In this document: in pieces, positions 26,399 through 34,947 of the stretch
Layout: each line of letters begins with the position of its first letter
Numbering within the stretch: the first letter of the stretch is position 1
Origin: Prescottella agglutinans
GTDB taxonomy: Bacteria; Actinomycetota; Actinomycetes; Mycobacteriales; Mycobacteriaceae
Assembly (NCBI RefSeq): GCF_004011865.1
Contig: NZ_RKLP01000003.1
Span: 186,001-250,000 of the forward strand
Length of the DNA stretch: 64,000 nucleotides
Direction: 5' to 3'
The notes under the pieces: model-generated
What the model was told of the DNA's origin: nothing
The model's input: only the letters and a program-made list of their open reading frames with translations
The model's database searches: none
Made by a program: the position numbers and the translations under genes

Positions 26399-26929
26399 AT
26401 GACGGACAACGGCATTCGGGAGGAAGCGCGCCGGCAACTCCGGCACAGCAACTCCGCACTGCGCGCGCAGGTGGACACGATGCTCGAGGGGCTCCAGGCG
26501 CAGACCGAGGCGCTCGCGGCGGCGCAGGGGGCCGTCGCGCGCACCACGGCGGAGGCCGAATCGCCGGACGGTCTGGTACGGGTGACGGTCGACGCGGCGG
26601 GAGCCGTCCTGGCGGCACGGGTGGAGCCGACCGCCTTCACCCGCACCACCCCGGACCGGCTCGCCGAGTCGTTCAGCGCGGCCGCGCGTGCCGCGACCGC
26701 TGACGTGCGGGCGCAGGTCGCGGACCTCATGGCCCCGGTCGCGGCGCTCACCGCGAGCATCCCGGACCTGCCCGACCTCGTTCCGGGTGCTCCCGCGATG
26801 CGGCACCTCGTGCCGACCGTCGCAACCGAATTCACCTCGTCCACAACGTCTTCGCAGGTGTCCGATCCCGACGGCGACGACATGCACGACTGGCGGGCGC
26901 CGATCATGCGGGAGGCGCACCGTGACTGA
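26399..26929 (+). CDS. YbaB/EbfC-like protein in a T7SS cassette
   Basis: 176 residues. An N-terminal helix (residues 5-50, LRAQVDTMLEGLQAQTEALAAAQ) leads into the YbaB strands (SPDGLVRVTVDAAGAVLAARVEP). A second helical half and an acidic tail follow. YbaB-like proteins bind DNA in other contexts; in nocardioform T7SS clusters similar genes sit beside EspC- and WXG-type substrates, where their role is not established. The stop overlaps the next gene by 8 bp. Confidence 0.62.
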   Translation: MTDNGIREEARRQLRHSNSALRAQVDTMLEGLQAQTEALAAAQGAVARTTAEAESPDGLVRVTVDAAGAVLAARVEPTAFTRTTPDRLAESFSAAARAATADVRAQVADLMAPVAALTASIPDLPDLVPGAPAMRHLVPTVATEFTSSTTSSQVSDPDGDDMHDWRAPIMREAHRD

Positions 26930-27236
26930 TGCGATGCGGATCGACGTGGATCAGGTTCGTTCGGCGGCACCGCTGTTCGACCGTACGGTCGACGACCTCG
27001 TCGACCGGCAGCGGCAGCTGGCGACGGTTCTCGATGCCGAGGGCGCGAGTTGGGGATCCGACTCGACCGGAACCACGTTCGCGTCCGGATACGTTCCCGG
27101 CGCCGACGGGGCCCTGGCCGCACTGCGGAACCTCACCGACGCCCTCGCCGGAATCGCCGGCGGATTGCGCGATACCGCAACCGCTTTCGAGGCGACGGAC
27201 CGTGGATTCTCCCGGACCCTCGGCGGCGGCCGCTGA
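26922..27236 (+). CDS. EspC/WXG100-like T7SS substrate
   Basis: 104 residues. Two helices flank a WG turn (DAEGASWGSDSTGTTFASGY), the hallmark of small T7SS substrates. The N-terminus MRIDVDQVRSAAPLFDRTVDDL fits the EspC family. GTG 26922 has GGAGG seven bases upstream; an ATG at 26934 is the alternative. The stop codon shares a base with the next ATG (TGATG), so the two are coupled. No YxxxD-type export signal is obvious at the very end. Confidence 0.7.
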   Translation: MTDAMRIDVDQVRSAAPLFDRTVDDLVDRQRQLATVLDAEGASWGSDSTGTTFASGYVPGADGALAALRNLTDALAGIAGGLRDTATAFEATDRGFSRTLGGGR

Positions 27237-28132
27237 TGGGCATCGAGATACCGGGTCCGCTGCGGACGGTCGCGTCCGTCGTGGTGGGACAGGACTGGCC
27301 CGAGGCCGACGAGACATCGCTGCGCCGGCTGTCGGATGCGTGGGCGGTCACCGCGGTCGACGTCGAGGGGATCGGCGCCCAGGGGAGCGCCGCGATGGAA
27401 CTGGCCCTCGCAGGGGTGGTCGGCGCGGTGAACGACGCGATGGACACGCACTGGCAGGCGGTCGGTGGCAGAGACGGTGCCGTCGAACAGCTCGCCGAGG
27501 TGTGCCGACAGCTCGCCGACGCCTGCGAAGCGACGGCCGCCGAGGTGGAGCAGGCGAAGCTGATGATCATCGGCTCGCTCGTCGCTCTCGCCGCGGAGAT
27601 CGCGGCGCTCGCGGCGACGGCGGTGGCGACGTTCGGTACCAGTGCCGCCGCCATCCCGGCCGCCGAGTTGGCCACACAGTTCGCGATCCGGCAGATCCTG
27701 ATGAAACTGCTGCGGAGTGTCGCCGAGGAGGTCGTCGTCGGCGTCGTCAAGGAGGTCGCGCTCGCGGGCGGTGTCCAGCTGCTGCAGATCGCGGAGGGGA
27801 ATCGGGCCGGTCTCGACCTCGGCGCGCTGGGGAAGGAGGCCCTCGGCGCCGCGGCCGAGGGCGTCGTCGGTGGGCTGATCGGTAAGGGCGGGGCCGGCGG
27901 ACTGGTCGTCGACGGCATCGAGAACGCCGGACGCAGGGCCGCGGCCGGGCTGGCCGTCGACCTCGGCGTCGGCGGAATCGGCACGGCGGCCGGCGACGCC
28001 GCCAAGGGCGAGGAGGTGACGCTGGAGGGCGTGCTGAAGGGGGCGGCCACCGAGGCCGTCGACGGCATGCGCGACAGCGTCCGGCGGCCGGAGCCGAGCG
28101 CCCCGCCGTCGAGTTCGCTCAACATGAACTAG
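27236..28132 (+). CDS. WXG100_2-type (CpnT N-domain-like) protein without a toxin domain
   Basis: 298 residues. The start IPGPLRTVASVVVGQDWPEADETSLRRLSDAWA resembles the N-terminal domain of CpnT-like polymorphic T7SS toxins. Helical segments follow, with a hydrophobic stretch (about residues 112-160). The rest is a Gly/Ala-rich region ending SAPPSSSLNMN. CpnT-like toxins usually continue into a C-terminal toxin domain; this one stops, so it is a truncated toxin, a carrier or a structural component. It overlaps the EspC-like gene by one base. Confidence 0.65.
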   Translation: MGIEIPGPLRTVASVVVGQDWPEADETSLRRLSDAWAVTAVDVEGIGAQGSAAMELALAGVVGAVNDAMDTHWQAVGGRDGAVEQLAEVCRQLADACEATAAEVEQAKLMIIGSLVALAAEIAALAATAVATFGTSAAAIPAAELATQFAIRQILMKLLRSVAEEVVVGVVKEVALAGGVQLLQIAEGNRAGLDLGALGKEALGAAAEGVVGGLIGKGGAGGLVVDGIENAGRRAAAGLAVDLGVGGIGTAAGDAAKGEEVTLEGVLKGAATEAVDGMRDSVRRPEPSAPPSSSLNMN

Positions 28133-28144
28133 GAGTGACTGCGC

Positions 28145-28309
28145 ATGATTCAGGCTGTCCTGCTCACCTGCGTGCCGCTGTTCGTCGCGCTCGTGGGGCA
28201 CTCGGCGTACCGGGTGCGTCGGGCGAACAAGGAGCACGCGGGGAAACTGGAAGGCGGCTCGGCGGCGCCCGGCGATCCCGCGCCCGCCCCGACCTTCCGG
28301 GAGTGGTGA
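28145..28309 (+). CDS. Small single-helix membrane protein ending the T7SS cassette
   Basis: 54 residues: a hydrophobic N-terminal helix (IQAVLLTCVPLFVALVGH), a basic stop-transfer region (RVRRANKEHAGK) and a Pro-rich tail. AGGAG lies 9 bases before the ATG, and the gene starts 12 bases after the WXG100_2 stop, so it belongs to the same transcript. No family recognised. It could anchor or neutralise its neighbour, but nothing in the sequence shows this. It ends 10 bases from the convergent DUF2804 gene. Confidence 0.6.
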   Translation: MIQAVLLTCVPLFVALVGHSAYRVRRANKEHAGKLEGGSAAPGDPAPAPTFREW

Positions 28310-28319
28310 ACCCGCCCGG

Positions 28320-29372
28320 TCACCAGCGGTTGCGGACCTCCTCGGCGAACCCGAGGAGGTCGGTGACCGCGACCCGGTTGCCGTCGTCGAGGACCACGTG
28401 CCCGGTGAACCGGCCGAACACCTGGTGCTGAATGGACCGCAGGACCTTGAAATCGACTGCGGCAGCACGATCGATGATCGGCTCGAACACCATCTCGAAC
28501 CGGCCGTCGTTGCTCCCGAACTTCCACGGAGCCCCGTCGTAGGTGCCCTCGGGAAGCTGGAACGTCACCCGATCGAGCTTGTGCGCGACGCCGTCGACGA
28601 ACACCATGTTCTCGCTCGCCGCGGCGGTGTCCCCGAACCCGTACCCGATGTTGAAGCCGAACGGCCGACCGCCGACGACGCCCGACGCCGATCCCCAGTA
28701 CCAGACGTTGTCGTACGTCCACACGCCACGACCCCAGTCGAACACCCCGAACGCCGACTCCGGTTCGAACACGAAGGTGTCTGTCCCGACGGTGATCTCG
28801 CCGCCCGCCGGGAGACAGTTGATCTTCTGGTTGTAGTAGAACGCCTTGGGCGCCTTCGGGAACGGCGTTGCGATCACCATGCGGTCAGGGGCGGAGCCTG
28901 CGCAGCGACCCGAGGGCGCAGTCGCCGGCTGCGTGAGGTGCAGTTCGCCGCGCAGCCCCCGGCCGCCGTCGAACCCCGGGTGATCGACCGTCAGGACACG
29001 GCCGCCGGCGACGTGGCGGAACGCGATCCGCATCTGCTTGTGGTCGACGACGACGTCGCCGCGATCCGCGCTCGAAGGCAGGCCCATCCGGCCCATCGGG
29101 AACGGCAGCATCACGTTCTCGGTGACCTCGCGGCGCGCACCGAAGTCGAGCCACGACACGCCCAGCAGACCCATGTAGCCGTTGTCCGCGACGGTCAGCG
29201 CCAGCCCGCGGTCCGGGGTGAGGACGCAGTAGTAGTCCCACTCCTTCACCCGCCACGACGGCGCCGCGATCGCCGCGCGGTCGTAGCGCCGGACCTCGGC
29301 GGTCGCCCAACCGGCCTCCGCGAGGCGGCCGCGCGCGTCGAGCAGTTCGCCGGGCGGCAATCGATGCTGCAT
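28320..29372 (-). CDS. DUF2804 protein
   Basis: 350 residues of the DUF2804 family, recognisable by KEWDYYCVLTPDRGLALTVADNGYMG, PFPMGRMGLP and the C-terminal FGFNIGYGFGDTAAASENMVFVDG and PWKFGSNDGRFEMVFEP. The fold is lipocalin/tocopherol-cyclase-like in appearance, rich in beta strands and Trp. No signal peptide. Function unknown. It is upstream of nothing on its strand except the SDR gene 9 bases away, whose stop lies just beyond this start. Confidence 0.77.
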   Translation of the reverse strand: MQHRLPPGELLDARGRLAEAGWATAEVRRYDRAAIAAPSWRVKEWDYYCVLTPDRGLALTVADNGYMGLLGVSWLDFGARREVTENVMLPFPMGRMGLPSSADRGDVVVDHKQMRIAFRHVAGGRVLTVDHPGFDGGRGLRGELHLTQPATAPSGRCAGSAPDRMVIATPFPKAPKAFYYNQKINCLPAGGEITVGTDTFVFEPESAFGVFDWGRGVWTYDNVWYWGSASGVVGGRPFGFNIGYGFGDTAAASENMVFVDGVAHKLDRVTFQLPEGTYDGAPWKFGSNDGRFEMVFEPIIDRAAAVDFKVLRSIQHQVFGRFTGHVVLDDGNRVAVTDLLGFAEEVRNRW

Positions 29373-29381
29373 GCCGCGAGG

Positions 29382-30131
29382 CTAGCCGGTGGTTCGGTGG
29401 AAACGTCCGGAATCGGCCTGATCGCGCGGCTTGACGATGATCTGGTCCAGGTTCACGTGCGGCGGGCGGGACGCGACGAATCCGACGATCTCGGCGATGT
29501 CCTGTGCGACGAGGGGAGTGATGCCCTCGTAGACCTTGGCGGCCCGCTCCTCGTCGCCCTCGAAACGCACCAGCGAGAACTCGGTTTCCACCGCGCCGGG
29601 GGCGATCTCGGTGAGCCGGACCGGCTTGCCGAGCAGTTCGCCGCGCAGCGTGCGGTGCAGCACCGCCTGGGCGTGCTTCGCGGAGGTGTACCCCGACCCG
29701 TTGTCGTACGCCGTGAACGCCGCGACCGACGTGACCGTGACGATCAGGCCGTCGCCGGACTCGATGAGCTTGGGCAGCAGCGCCTTCGTCATCCGCAGGG
29801 TGCCCAGGACGTTGGTCTCCCACATCCAGCGCCAGTCGTCGAGGTCGGCCTCGAGGACCGGGGCGAGGCCCTTGGCGCCGCCGGCGTTGTTGACGAGCAC
29901 GTCGACGCGGGGGAGGACCGCGCAGAACGCGTCCACCGAATCCTCGTCCGTCACGTCCAGCTCGAGCGCCGTGCCCCCGATCTCCGCGGCGATCTCCTCG
30001 AGGCGGTCGAGCCGGCGGGCGCCGAGGACGACGTGGAATCCCTGTGCGGCGAGGGTGCGGGCGGTGGCTTCCCCGATGCCGGAGCTGGCTCCGGTGACGA
30101 CGGCGACACGGGTGTCCGGTGACAGGCTCAT
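29382..30131 (-). CDS. Short-chain dehydrogenase/reductase (Rv0484c-like)
   Basis: 249 residues. The cofactor motif is TGASSGIGEAT, with NNAGG in the core. The catalytic Ser lies in the TVTSVAAF strand, and the YTSAK motif supplies Tyr and Lys. An acidic residue is absent after strand 2 (LGARRLDRL), suggesting NADP. The frame remains open far upstream to 31850 opposite the ROK gene, so ATG 30131 is chosen as the first Met of the SDR fold. The location between the L,D-transpeptidase and the ROK regulator follows mycobacteria. Substrate unknown. Confidence 0.85.
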   Translation of the reverse strand: MSLSPDTRVAVVTGASSGIGEATARTLAAQGFHVVLGARRLDRLEEIAAEIGGTALELDVTDEDSVDAFCAVLPRVDVLVNNAGGAKGLAPVLEADLDDWRWMWETNVLGTLRMTKALLPKLIESGDGLIVTVTSVAAFTAYDNGSGYTSAKHAQAVLHRTLRGELLGKPVRLTEIAPGAVETEFSLVRFEGDEERAAKVYEGITPLVAQDIAEIVGFVASRPPHVNLDQIIVKPRDQADSGRFHRTTG

Positions 30132-30212
30132 GGCCCGATCGTAGTGCCGACACGGCCACTCGACGGGGCGCGGGCTGGGTCGACGAGGCGCGCGGATGCT
30201 AGCTTGATCGAC

Positions 30213-30326
30213 ATGTCGTCCGGCGCCACCTCCGCTCCGCGGGTCACCTATGTGACCGCCGCGTTGGGCTCCCGGCTGCCGCACCCGCGGGAACTCTGTT
30301 GTCCCTGCCGTATCTCTCGCCGCTGA
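30213..30326 (+). CDS. Small Cys-rich ORF upstream of the ROK regulator
   Basis: 37 residues ending HPRELCCPCRISRR: three Cys in four codons just before the stop. TAGCTT lies 7 bases before the ATG, so the transcript may begin at the start codon. Leaderless poly-Cys upstream ORFs are known in mycobacteria as cysteine sensors in front of sulphur genes. The next gene encodes a regulator located near mshA, a Cys-consuming pathway. The rest of the 324-base gap (30132-30455) shows only a repeated CTGATCGCCCG. Translation is unproven. Confidence 0.35.
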   Translation: MSSGATSAPRVTYVTAALGSRLPHPRELCCPCRISRR

Positions 30327-30455
30327 TTCTGCGCTGCTCACACCCCGTTTCACCCTGATCGCCCGGTCGTCGCGCCGGAGCTGATCGCCCGTCGGCAGCG
30401 CGTCCCCGACCGCGTCGACAGCCGTCCCCGAGTGGGACGAGGCAAGGACCATCGC

Positions 30456-31745
30456 ATGCTCACCACAGCACCCCACGCACCCCGAACGAGATCCGTGACC
30501 GCCCGTACCTCCACCGCGAGACCCACGCGTCCCGCCGCTCGACCCCGCATCGTCCCGCCCACCCTGGGCATCGCCGACGGCCCGGCCGCCGCGGTGTTCC
30601 GGGCGGCAGCGGCGAGCGGGCCCATCTACCGCGACGATGCCACCCGGGCATCCGGCGCGAGCATCGCGACCGTCAACCGCCACGTGTCGGCGATGCTGGC
30701 CGCCGGGTTGCTGCGCGAACGTCCCGACCTCGCCGTGTCCGGGGCGATCGGCCGTCCGCGCATCCCGTTCGAGGTCGATCACGAGCAGCACCTGACCGTC
30801 GGCATCCACATCGGAGCGATCGTCACCAGCGTGATCGCGTCCGACCTGCGTGGACGGGTCCTCGGTGCGGTGGAGATCCCGACCCCGCGGGGCGCGTCGG
30901 AGGCCGCGCTCGCGACGATCACCGCCAGTGCGCGCGGGTTCGCGGCCCGCTGGCACCGGCGGCGTCCCCTGTGGGTGGGCGTCGCGCTCGGCGGACGCGT
31001 CGACCCCGATACCGGGGTGGTCGACCACGCGCGTCTCGGGTGGGACGGGGCCCGTGTCGGTGACGTCGTCGGCGCCGGATTCGGGCTGCCGGTGTCGGTG
31101 GCGGCGCACGTCGAGGCGATGGCCGCCTCCGAACTGCTGCTCACCCCGCAGCGCGCCGAGAACGCGGAGGCTCGGGGCAGCGGCCTGTACTTCTACGCGC
31201 GTGAAACCGTCGGGCTCGCACTGACACTCGACGGGAAGGTGCACACACCGGCGGCCGGTCCGGGATCCGTCGCGCACCTGCCCACCGATTCGACGGTGCC
31301 CTGCGATTGCGGTGCCACCGGATGCCTCGAGGCCGCGGTGAGCGATCGGGGCGTGCTGCGTGCGGCGCAGCGGGCCGGGGTGCTGCCGGCCGGGGACGCC
31401 CTTCCCCCGATCGGCGCGCTGTACCGGGAGGCGCGTGCGGGATCGGCTGCGGCGCAGGACATCCTCGCCGAGCGGGCGCGGATCCTGGGGCGTGCCGTGG
31501 CGATGCTGCGCGACCTGTTCAACCCCGACCGGGTGACGCTCGGTGGGCAGGCGTTCACCGACTTCCCCGAGGCCGTTCCGCAGGTGGGGCAGGCGTTGTC
31601 GAAGGCGTCCCGGGCCGGCAGTTCGGACGTGCGCATCACGGGGTTCGGCAACCGGGTCCAGGAGCACGCGGCGGCAGTCGTCTCGCTCAGCTCGCTGTAC
31701 TCGAATCCTTTGGTGGCCATGCGGAAGGCGACCGTGCGGGTGTGA
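30456..31745 (+). CDS. ROK-family transcriptional regulator (Rv0485-like)
   Basis: 429 residues. A basic, disordered N-terminus is followed by a winged HTH (about 55-110, AAAASGPIYRDDATRASGASIATVNRHVSAMLAAGLL). The ROK sugar-kinase-like domain follows, with the zinc motif CDCGATGCLEA and LFNPDRVTLGGQAF. The DxGGT-type phosphate loop is degenerate (GIHIGAIVTSVIAS), so it probably senses rather than phosphorylates. ATG 30456 has AAGGA about 9 bases upstream; the in-frame ATG 30432 precedes it. The mycobacterial homologue sits at the same place. Confidence 0.85.
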   Translation: MLTTAPHAPRTRSVTARTSTARPTRPAARPRIVPPTLGIADGPAAAVFRAAAASGPIYRDDATRASGASIATVNRHVSAMLAAGLLRERPDLAVSGAIGRPRIPFEVDHEQHLTVGIHIGAIVTSVIASDLRGRVLGAVEIPTPRGASEAALATITASARGFAARWHRRRPLWVGVALGGRVDPDTGVVDHARLGWDGARVGDVVGAGFGLPVSVAAHVEAMAASELLLTPQRAENAEARGSGLYFYARETVGLALTLDGKVHTPAAGPGSVAHLPTDSTVPCDCGATGCLEAAVSDRGVLRAAQRAGVLPAGDALPPIGALYREARAGSAAAQDILAERARILGRAVAMLRDLFNPDRVTLGGQAFTDFPEAVPQVGQALSKASRAGSSDVRITGFGNRVQEHAAAVVSLSSLYSNPLVAMRKATVRV

Positions 31746-31794
31746 CCGCCCCCAGGCGGGGCGGTCGGGGCGGGCAGTCAGTTCTGCCCGCCCC
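31744..31794. terminator. Two tandem hairpins between convergent genes
   Basis: Stem 1: GACCGCCCC (31744-31752) with GGGGCGGTC (31758-31766). Stem 2: 10-bp arms 31767-31776 and 31785-31794. The ROK stop lies in the first arm and the stop of the minus-strand gene in the loop of the second, giving bidirectional termination. Confidence 0.75.
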
Positions 31795-32797
31795 CTCCGC
31801 GGGCTTCCCGCCGTCGGAGTTCGTCGTGTGCCCGCGGGATCCCGCCCCACTCGAGCCCGGCGAGGCGGGATTCACCGGAAAACACGCAGCGGCCCTTGCG
31901 GCGCACCGTGACGCGCAGCCTCCCGGCGAGGTGGTGCAACGCGCCGGGGACGTTCCGGCGCTGCGCCGGCAGCGGCACCGGCAGGACGCACGCGCCGGAC
32001 AGCGGGGCGTGCCCCTCGATCTCGACGGACCACCGTCGGCTGCCGCCCCCGAGCAGCCAGGCCCCGTCGCCCACCTGCGCGTGGATCGGGGCGGTGATCG
32101 GGTTGGCCAGGCGCAGCACGGTGCCGTCCGGCAGCGCCACCACCACCGAGGTGACCTCGGTCCGCAGCGGTCCCGCCGTGACATCACCGCCGGCGAACGC
32201 CACGCACACTCGGGGGTCGTCGAAGCCGTGCGCCTGACCCCACCACCACGAGTCCGGGAAACCGGCCTTGCCCCAGTTCTTCTCGCCGTACACCTGGGCT
32301 CCGTCGAGATCCCACCGCTCGCCGTCCACGTCGGCCCACCCCCGGGCGCGCCCGCCCGGCAGCCACGTGTGCCAGTACTGGCTCAGCGCGGGCACCAGGT
32401 GGAACAGGCCCGAACCGCCCAGGCGGCGGCGCGGCCACGGCACCGGATCGGTGATCCGCACGTCCAACCGGGCACCCGGACCGAGATCGACGCGCAGGCG
32501 GTCCGCGGTGCCGCGGAAGGCGTCGCCCGCGAACGCGCCGAGCCGGTCGGCGGCGGCGCCCGCCACCGGATGCGCTGTGGTGCGCAGGAATCCGCCGGGA
32601 TGCGCGGCCAGCCCGAGCGTGGCCCAGCAGCCGTCGTCGGCGCGATTGATGCCCGCGAGCGCGATCAGCACGCGGCCCGTGTCGCGCTGCGTGAACCGCC
32701 AGAAGTAGCCCTCCATTGCGACGCCGTGCGCGGCGAGCGGATCGCCGAACGGCACGTCGGCGCCGGTCCGCCGGTAGCGGGCGAGGAGGCCGGGCAT
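31778..32797 (-). CDS. Tocopherol-cyclase-like family protein
   Basis: 339 residues. The segment QVYGEKNWGKAGFPDSWWWGQAHGFDDPRVCVAFAGG is the signature of the tocopherol cyclase-like family, along with AMEGYFWRFTQRDTGRVL near the N-terminus. Bacterial members outside cyanobacteria are mostly uncharacterised, so tocopherol synthesis should not be inferred. No signal peptide. It lies between the ROK regulator and a PIG-L deacetylase. The first Met at 32797 is chosen for lack of a better alternative. Confidence 0.65.
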   Translation of the reverse strand: MPGLLARYRRTGADVPFGDPLAAHGVAMEGYFWRFTQRDTGRVLIALAGINRADDGCWATLGLAAHPGGFLRTTAHPVAGAAADRLGAFAGDAFRGTADRLRVDLGPGARLDVRITDPVPWPRRRLGGSGLFHLVPALSQYWHTWLPGGRARGWADVDGERWDLDGAQVYGEKNWGKAGFPDSWWWGQAHGFDDPRVCVAFAGGDVTAGPLRTEVTSVVVALPDGTVLRLANPITAPIHAQVGDGAWLLGGGSRRWSVEIEGHAPLSGACVLPVPLPAQRRNVPGALHHLAGRLRVTVRRKGRCVFSGESRLAGLEWGGIPRAHDELRRREARGGGGQN

Positions 32798-32844
32798 GTC
32801 GCGATGCTAAGCCCGGGCCCGGCGAATCCGCACGCAGTTGGCGG

Positions 32845-33618
32845 TTACAGGGGGAGCGCGCTCTCGGTCAGTCCGTCCGGGGCGCCGCGGCGGCGGAACC
32901 ATTCCAGCCCGAACGCGGCCTGCAACATCTCCTCGGGCATCTGCAGGAACGGGCCGAAATCGCCGATCTGCGTCTCGTGCGCGAACATCGCGGCCCGCTT
33001 GGCGGGGATCGCGGCACTTACGTCGACCACCGTGGTGATCTCCGCGTCCGACAGCCCGATCGAGTCGAGGTCCGGCGGCGCGGCGTCCTCCGACCAGTCG
33101 GGGTTGGACTGCATCAGGCGTCGGATGTGGTCGCGGCTGAGCGCGGCCTCGTACACGTGCGGGGTGCCGGCCAGTTCCGCCGCACGCACCCCGACGTGGT
33201 GGACCTGGACGTGATCGGGGTGCCCGTACCCGCCGTTGGGGTCGTAGATGGTCAGCACGTCGGCCGACTCCTCGCGCAGGACCGCCGCGAGCCGCGCCGC
33301 GGCGGCCTCGACGTCGGCGTTGCAGAACGCGTCCGGATTCGCGTTCTCCGGCGTCCCGGCCATCCCCGAATCGGCGTAGTGCAGCATCACCACGCGGTGC
33401 GCGCCCAGCGCGCTCGTCGACGCCTCGAGTTCCCGCCGACGGCGCTGCGCGAGGGTCTCGCCGTCGGCGAGCACGCCGTCCGGCACCTCGCCGAGCGCGC
33501 CGTCCGTCGCGGTGACCACGACGACCCGGTGGCCGGCGTCGGCGGCCTGACGCATCACCCCGCCCGTCACGAACACCTCGTCGTCGGGATGTGCGTGGAA
33601 GCAAACCAGAACGCTCAT
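32845..33618 (-). CDS. PIG-L (LmbE-like) deacetylase
   Basis: 257 residues from ATG 33618. The zinc-binding motif AHPDDE at residues 9-14 and YGHPDHVQVHH near 145 define the GlcNAc-PI de-N-acetylase family, which includes MshB and Mca of mycothiol metabolism. The gene lies about 2.3 kb from mshA, but it is shorter and more divergent than the MshB or Mca sequences I recall, so a specific role is not assigned. The longer frame to 33699 has no start signal. Confidence 0.8.
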   Translation of the reverse strand: MSVLVCFHAHPDDEVFVTGGVMRQAADAGHRVVVVTATDGALGEVPDGVLADGETLAQRRRRELEASTSALGAHRVVMLHYADSGMAGTPENANPDAFCNADVEAAAARLAAVLREESADVLTIYDPNGGYGHPDHVQVHHVGVRAAELAGTPHVYEAALSRDHIRRLMQSNPDWSEDAAPPDLDSIGLSDAEITTVVDVSAAIPAKRAAMFAHETQIGDFGPFLQMPEEMLQAAFGLEWFRRRGAPDGLTESALPL

Positions 33619-33737
33619 GCGCTGAATGCTTACACGGCGGGGCCGACCGGAGGCAAGGGTGCGAAACTGTTCGCACATCCGGGCACAGGAGGACGGCATC
33701 CGCGCCCCTTCGAGGACGCGTGAGGAGCCGACCGGCG

Positions 33738-34925
33738 ATGATCGGTACCTACCGGGAGATCTTCTCCGCCCGCGGCGCCGCGGCGTTCTCCGCGGCGGGC
33801 TTCGTCGCGCGCCTTCCGATCGCGATGGTCGGCATCGGCATCGTGACGATGCTGTCGCAGTTGCGGGGCGACTACGGGCTGGCCGGCGCGTTGTCGGCGG
33901 TGTTCGCGCTCGCTTACGCCGCCATCACCCCGCTGGTCTCGCGGGCCGTCGACCGCTACGGACAGCACAAGGTCCTGCCGGCAGCGTCCACGGTGAGCGC
34001 GTGCGCCCTGGCCGCGCTGCTGCTGTGCGTACGACTCGGTGCACCCGATTTCGTGCTGTTCCTGCTCGCGATCCCGGCCGGGTGCATGCCGACGATCGGG
34101 GCGATGGTCCGCGCCCGCTGGACGGCGCTGTACCGCGGGCAGCCGCAGTTGCGCACGGCGTTCGCATTCGAGTCCGTACTCGACGAGGTCTGCTTCATCG
34201 CCGGACCCGTGATCTCGGTCGGCCTGTCGGTGTCGGTGTTCCCGGAGGCCGGTCCGCTGCTGGCGCTGATCCTGCTGGTGGTCGGCACCCTCGCGCTGGT
34301 CGCGCAGCGCGGCACCGAACCCGCCGTGCTCGATCGGACCGAGCACACCGGCGGATCCGTTGTCCGGATCCCGGCGATGTGGGCGCTGGTCGCGGTGATG
34401 CTCGGGATGGGCACGATCTTCGGGGCCGTCGACGTCACGAGCATCGCGTTCGCCACCGACCGCGGCACCCCCGCCGCCGCGACGATCGCGCTCGCGCTGT
34501 TCGCCGGCGCGTCGGCCGTCGCGGGCGTGGTGTTCGGCGCGCTGCGTCCCGGGGCGGCGCTGCGCCGCCAGTTGGTGTTCGCGACCGCTGCGGTCGCGCT
34601 CCTGCTGTGGCCGCTGCTGGCGGCGAGTTCGATCCTCACCCTCACCGGGGCCCTCGCGCTCGCCGGCGTCACCGTCGCGCCGACGATGATCGTCGCGACC
34701 ACGCTCGTCGAGTCCGTGGTCCCGCACGTCAAGCTGACCGAGGGCATCACCTGGACCGTCACCGGCCTCGGCGTCGGCGTCGCCGTGGGGTCGGCGGTTG
34801 CGGGTCAAACGATCGACCACTTCGGTACCCGTGCGGGATTCGCCGTGGCGGTGTGCGCGGGTGTCGTCGCGTTCGTCGTCGCGGGCGGCGCGTACGTCGC
34901 GTACCGCGCGCGCCGCGCCGAGTGA
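33738..34925 (+). CDS. Major facilitator superfamily transporter
   Basis: 395 residues with about twelve hydrophobic helices. Helices 2 and 3 flank the MFS loop SRAVDRYGQHKVLP. A conserved acidic patch (SVLDEVCFIAGP) in helix 5 resembles sugar-efflux or drug-efflux members. ATG 33738 has GAGGAG about 12 bases upstream. A 22-base gap separates it from the following hydrolase, so the two may be cotranscribed, although that gene also has a possible start-proximal promoter. Confidence 0.83.
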   Translation: MIGTYREIFSARGAAAFSAAGFVARLPIAMVGIGIVTMLSQLRGDYGLAGALSAVFALAYAAITPLVSRAVDRYGQHKVLPAASTVSACALAALLLCVRLGAPDFVLFLLAIPAGCMPTIGAMVRARWTALYRGQPQLRTAFAFESVLDEVCFIAGPVISVGLSVSVFPEAGPLLALILLVVGTLALVAQRGTEPAVLDRTEHTGGSVVRIPAMWALVAVMLGMGTIFGAVDVTSIAFATDRGTPAAATIALALFAGASAVAGVVFGALRPGAALRRQLVFATAAVALLLWPLLAASSILTLTGALALAGVTVAPTMIVATTLVESVVPHVKLTEGITWTVTGLGVGVAVGSAVAGQTIDHFGTRAGFAVAVCAGVVAFVVAGGAYVAYRARRAE

Positions 34926-34947
34926 CGGCGCGACCTAGGGTGGCCGC

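Noticed and set aside
29382-31850. 822-codon reading of the SDR gene
   Set aside because: The extension is antisense to the ROK regulator; the SDR fold begins at 30131.
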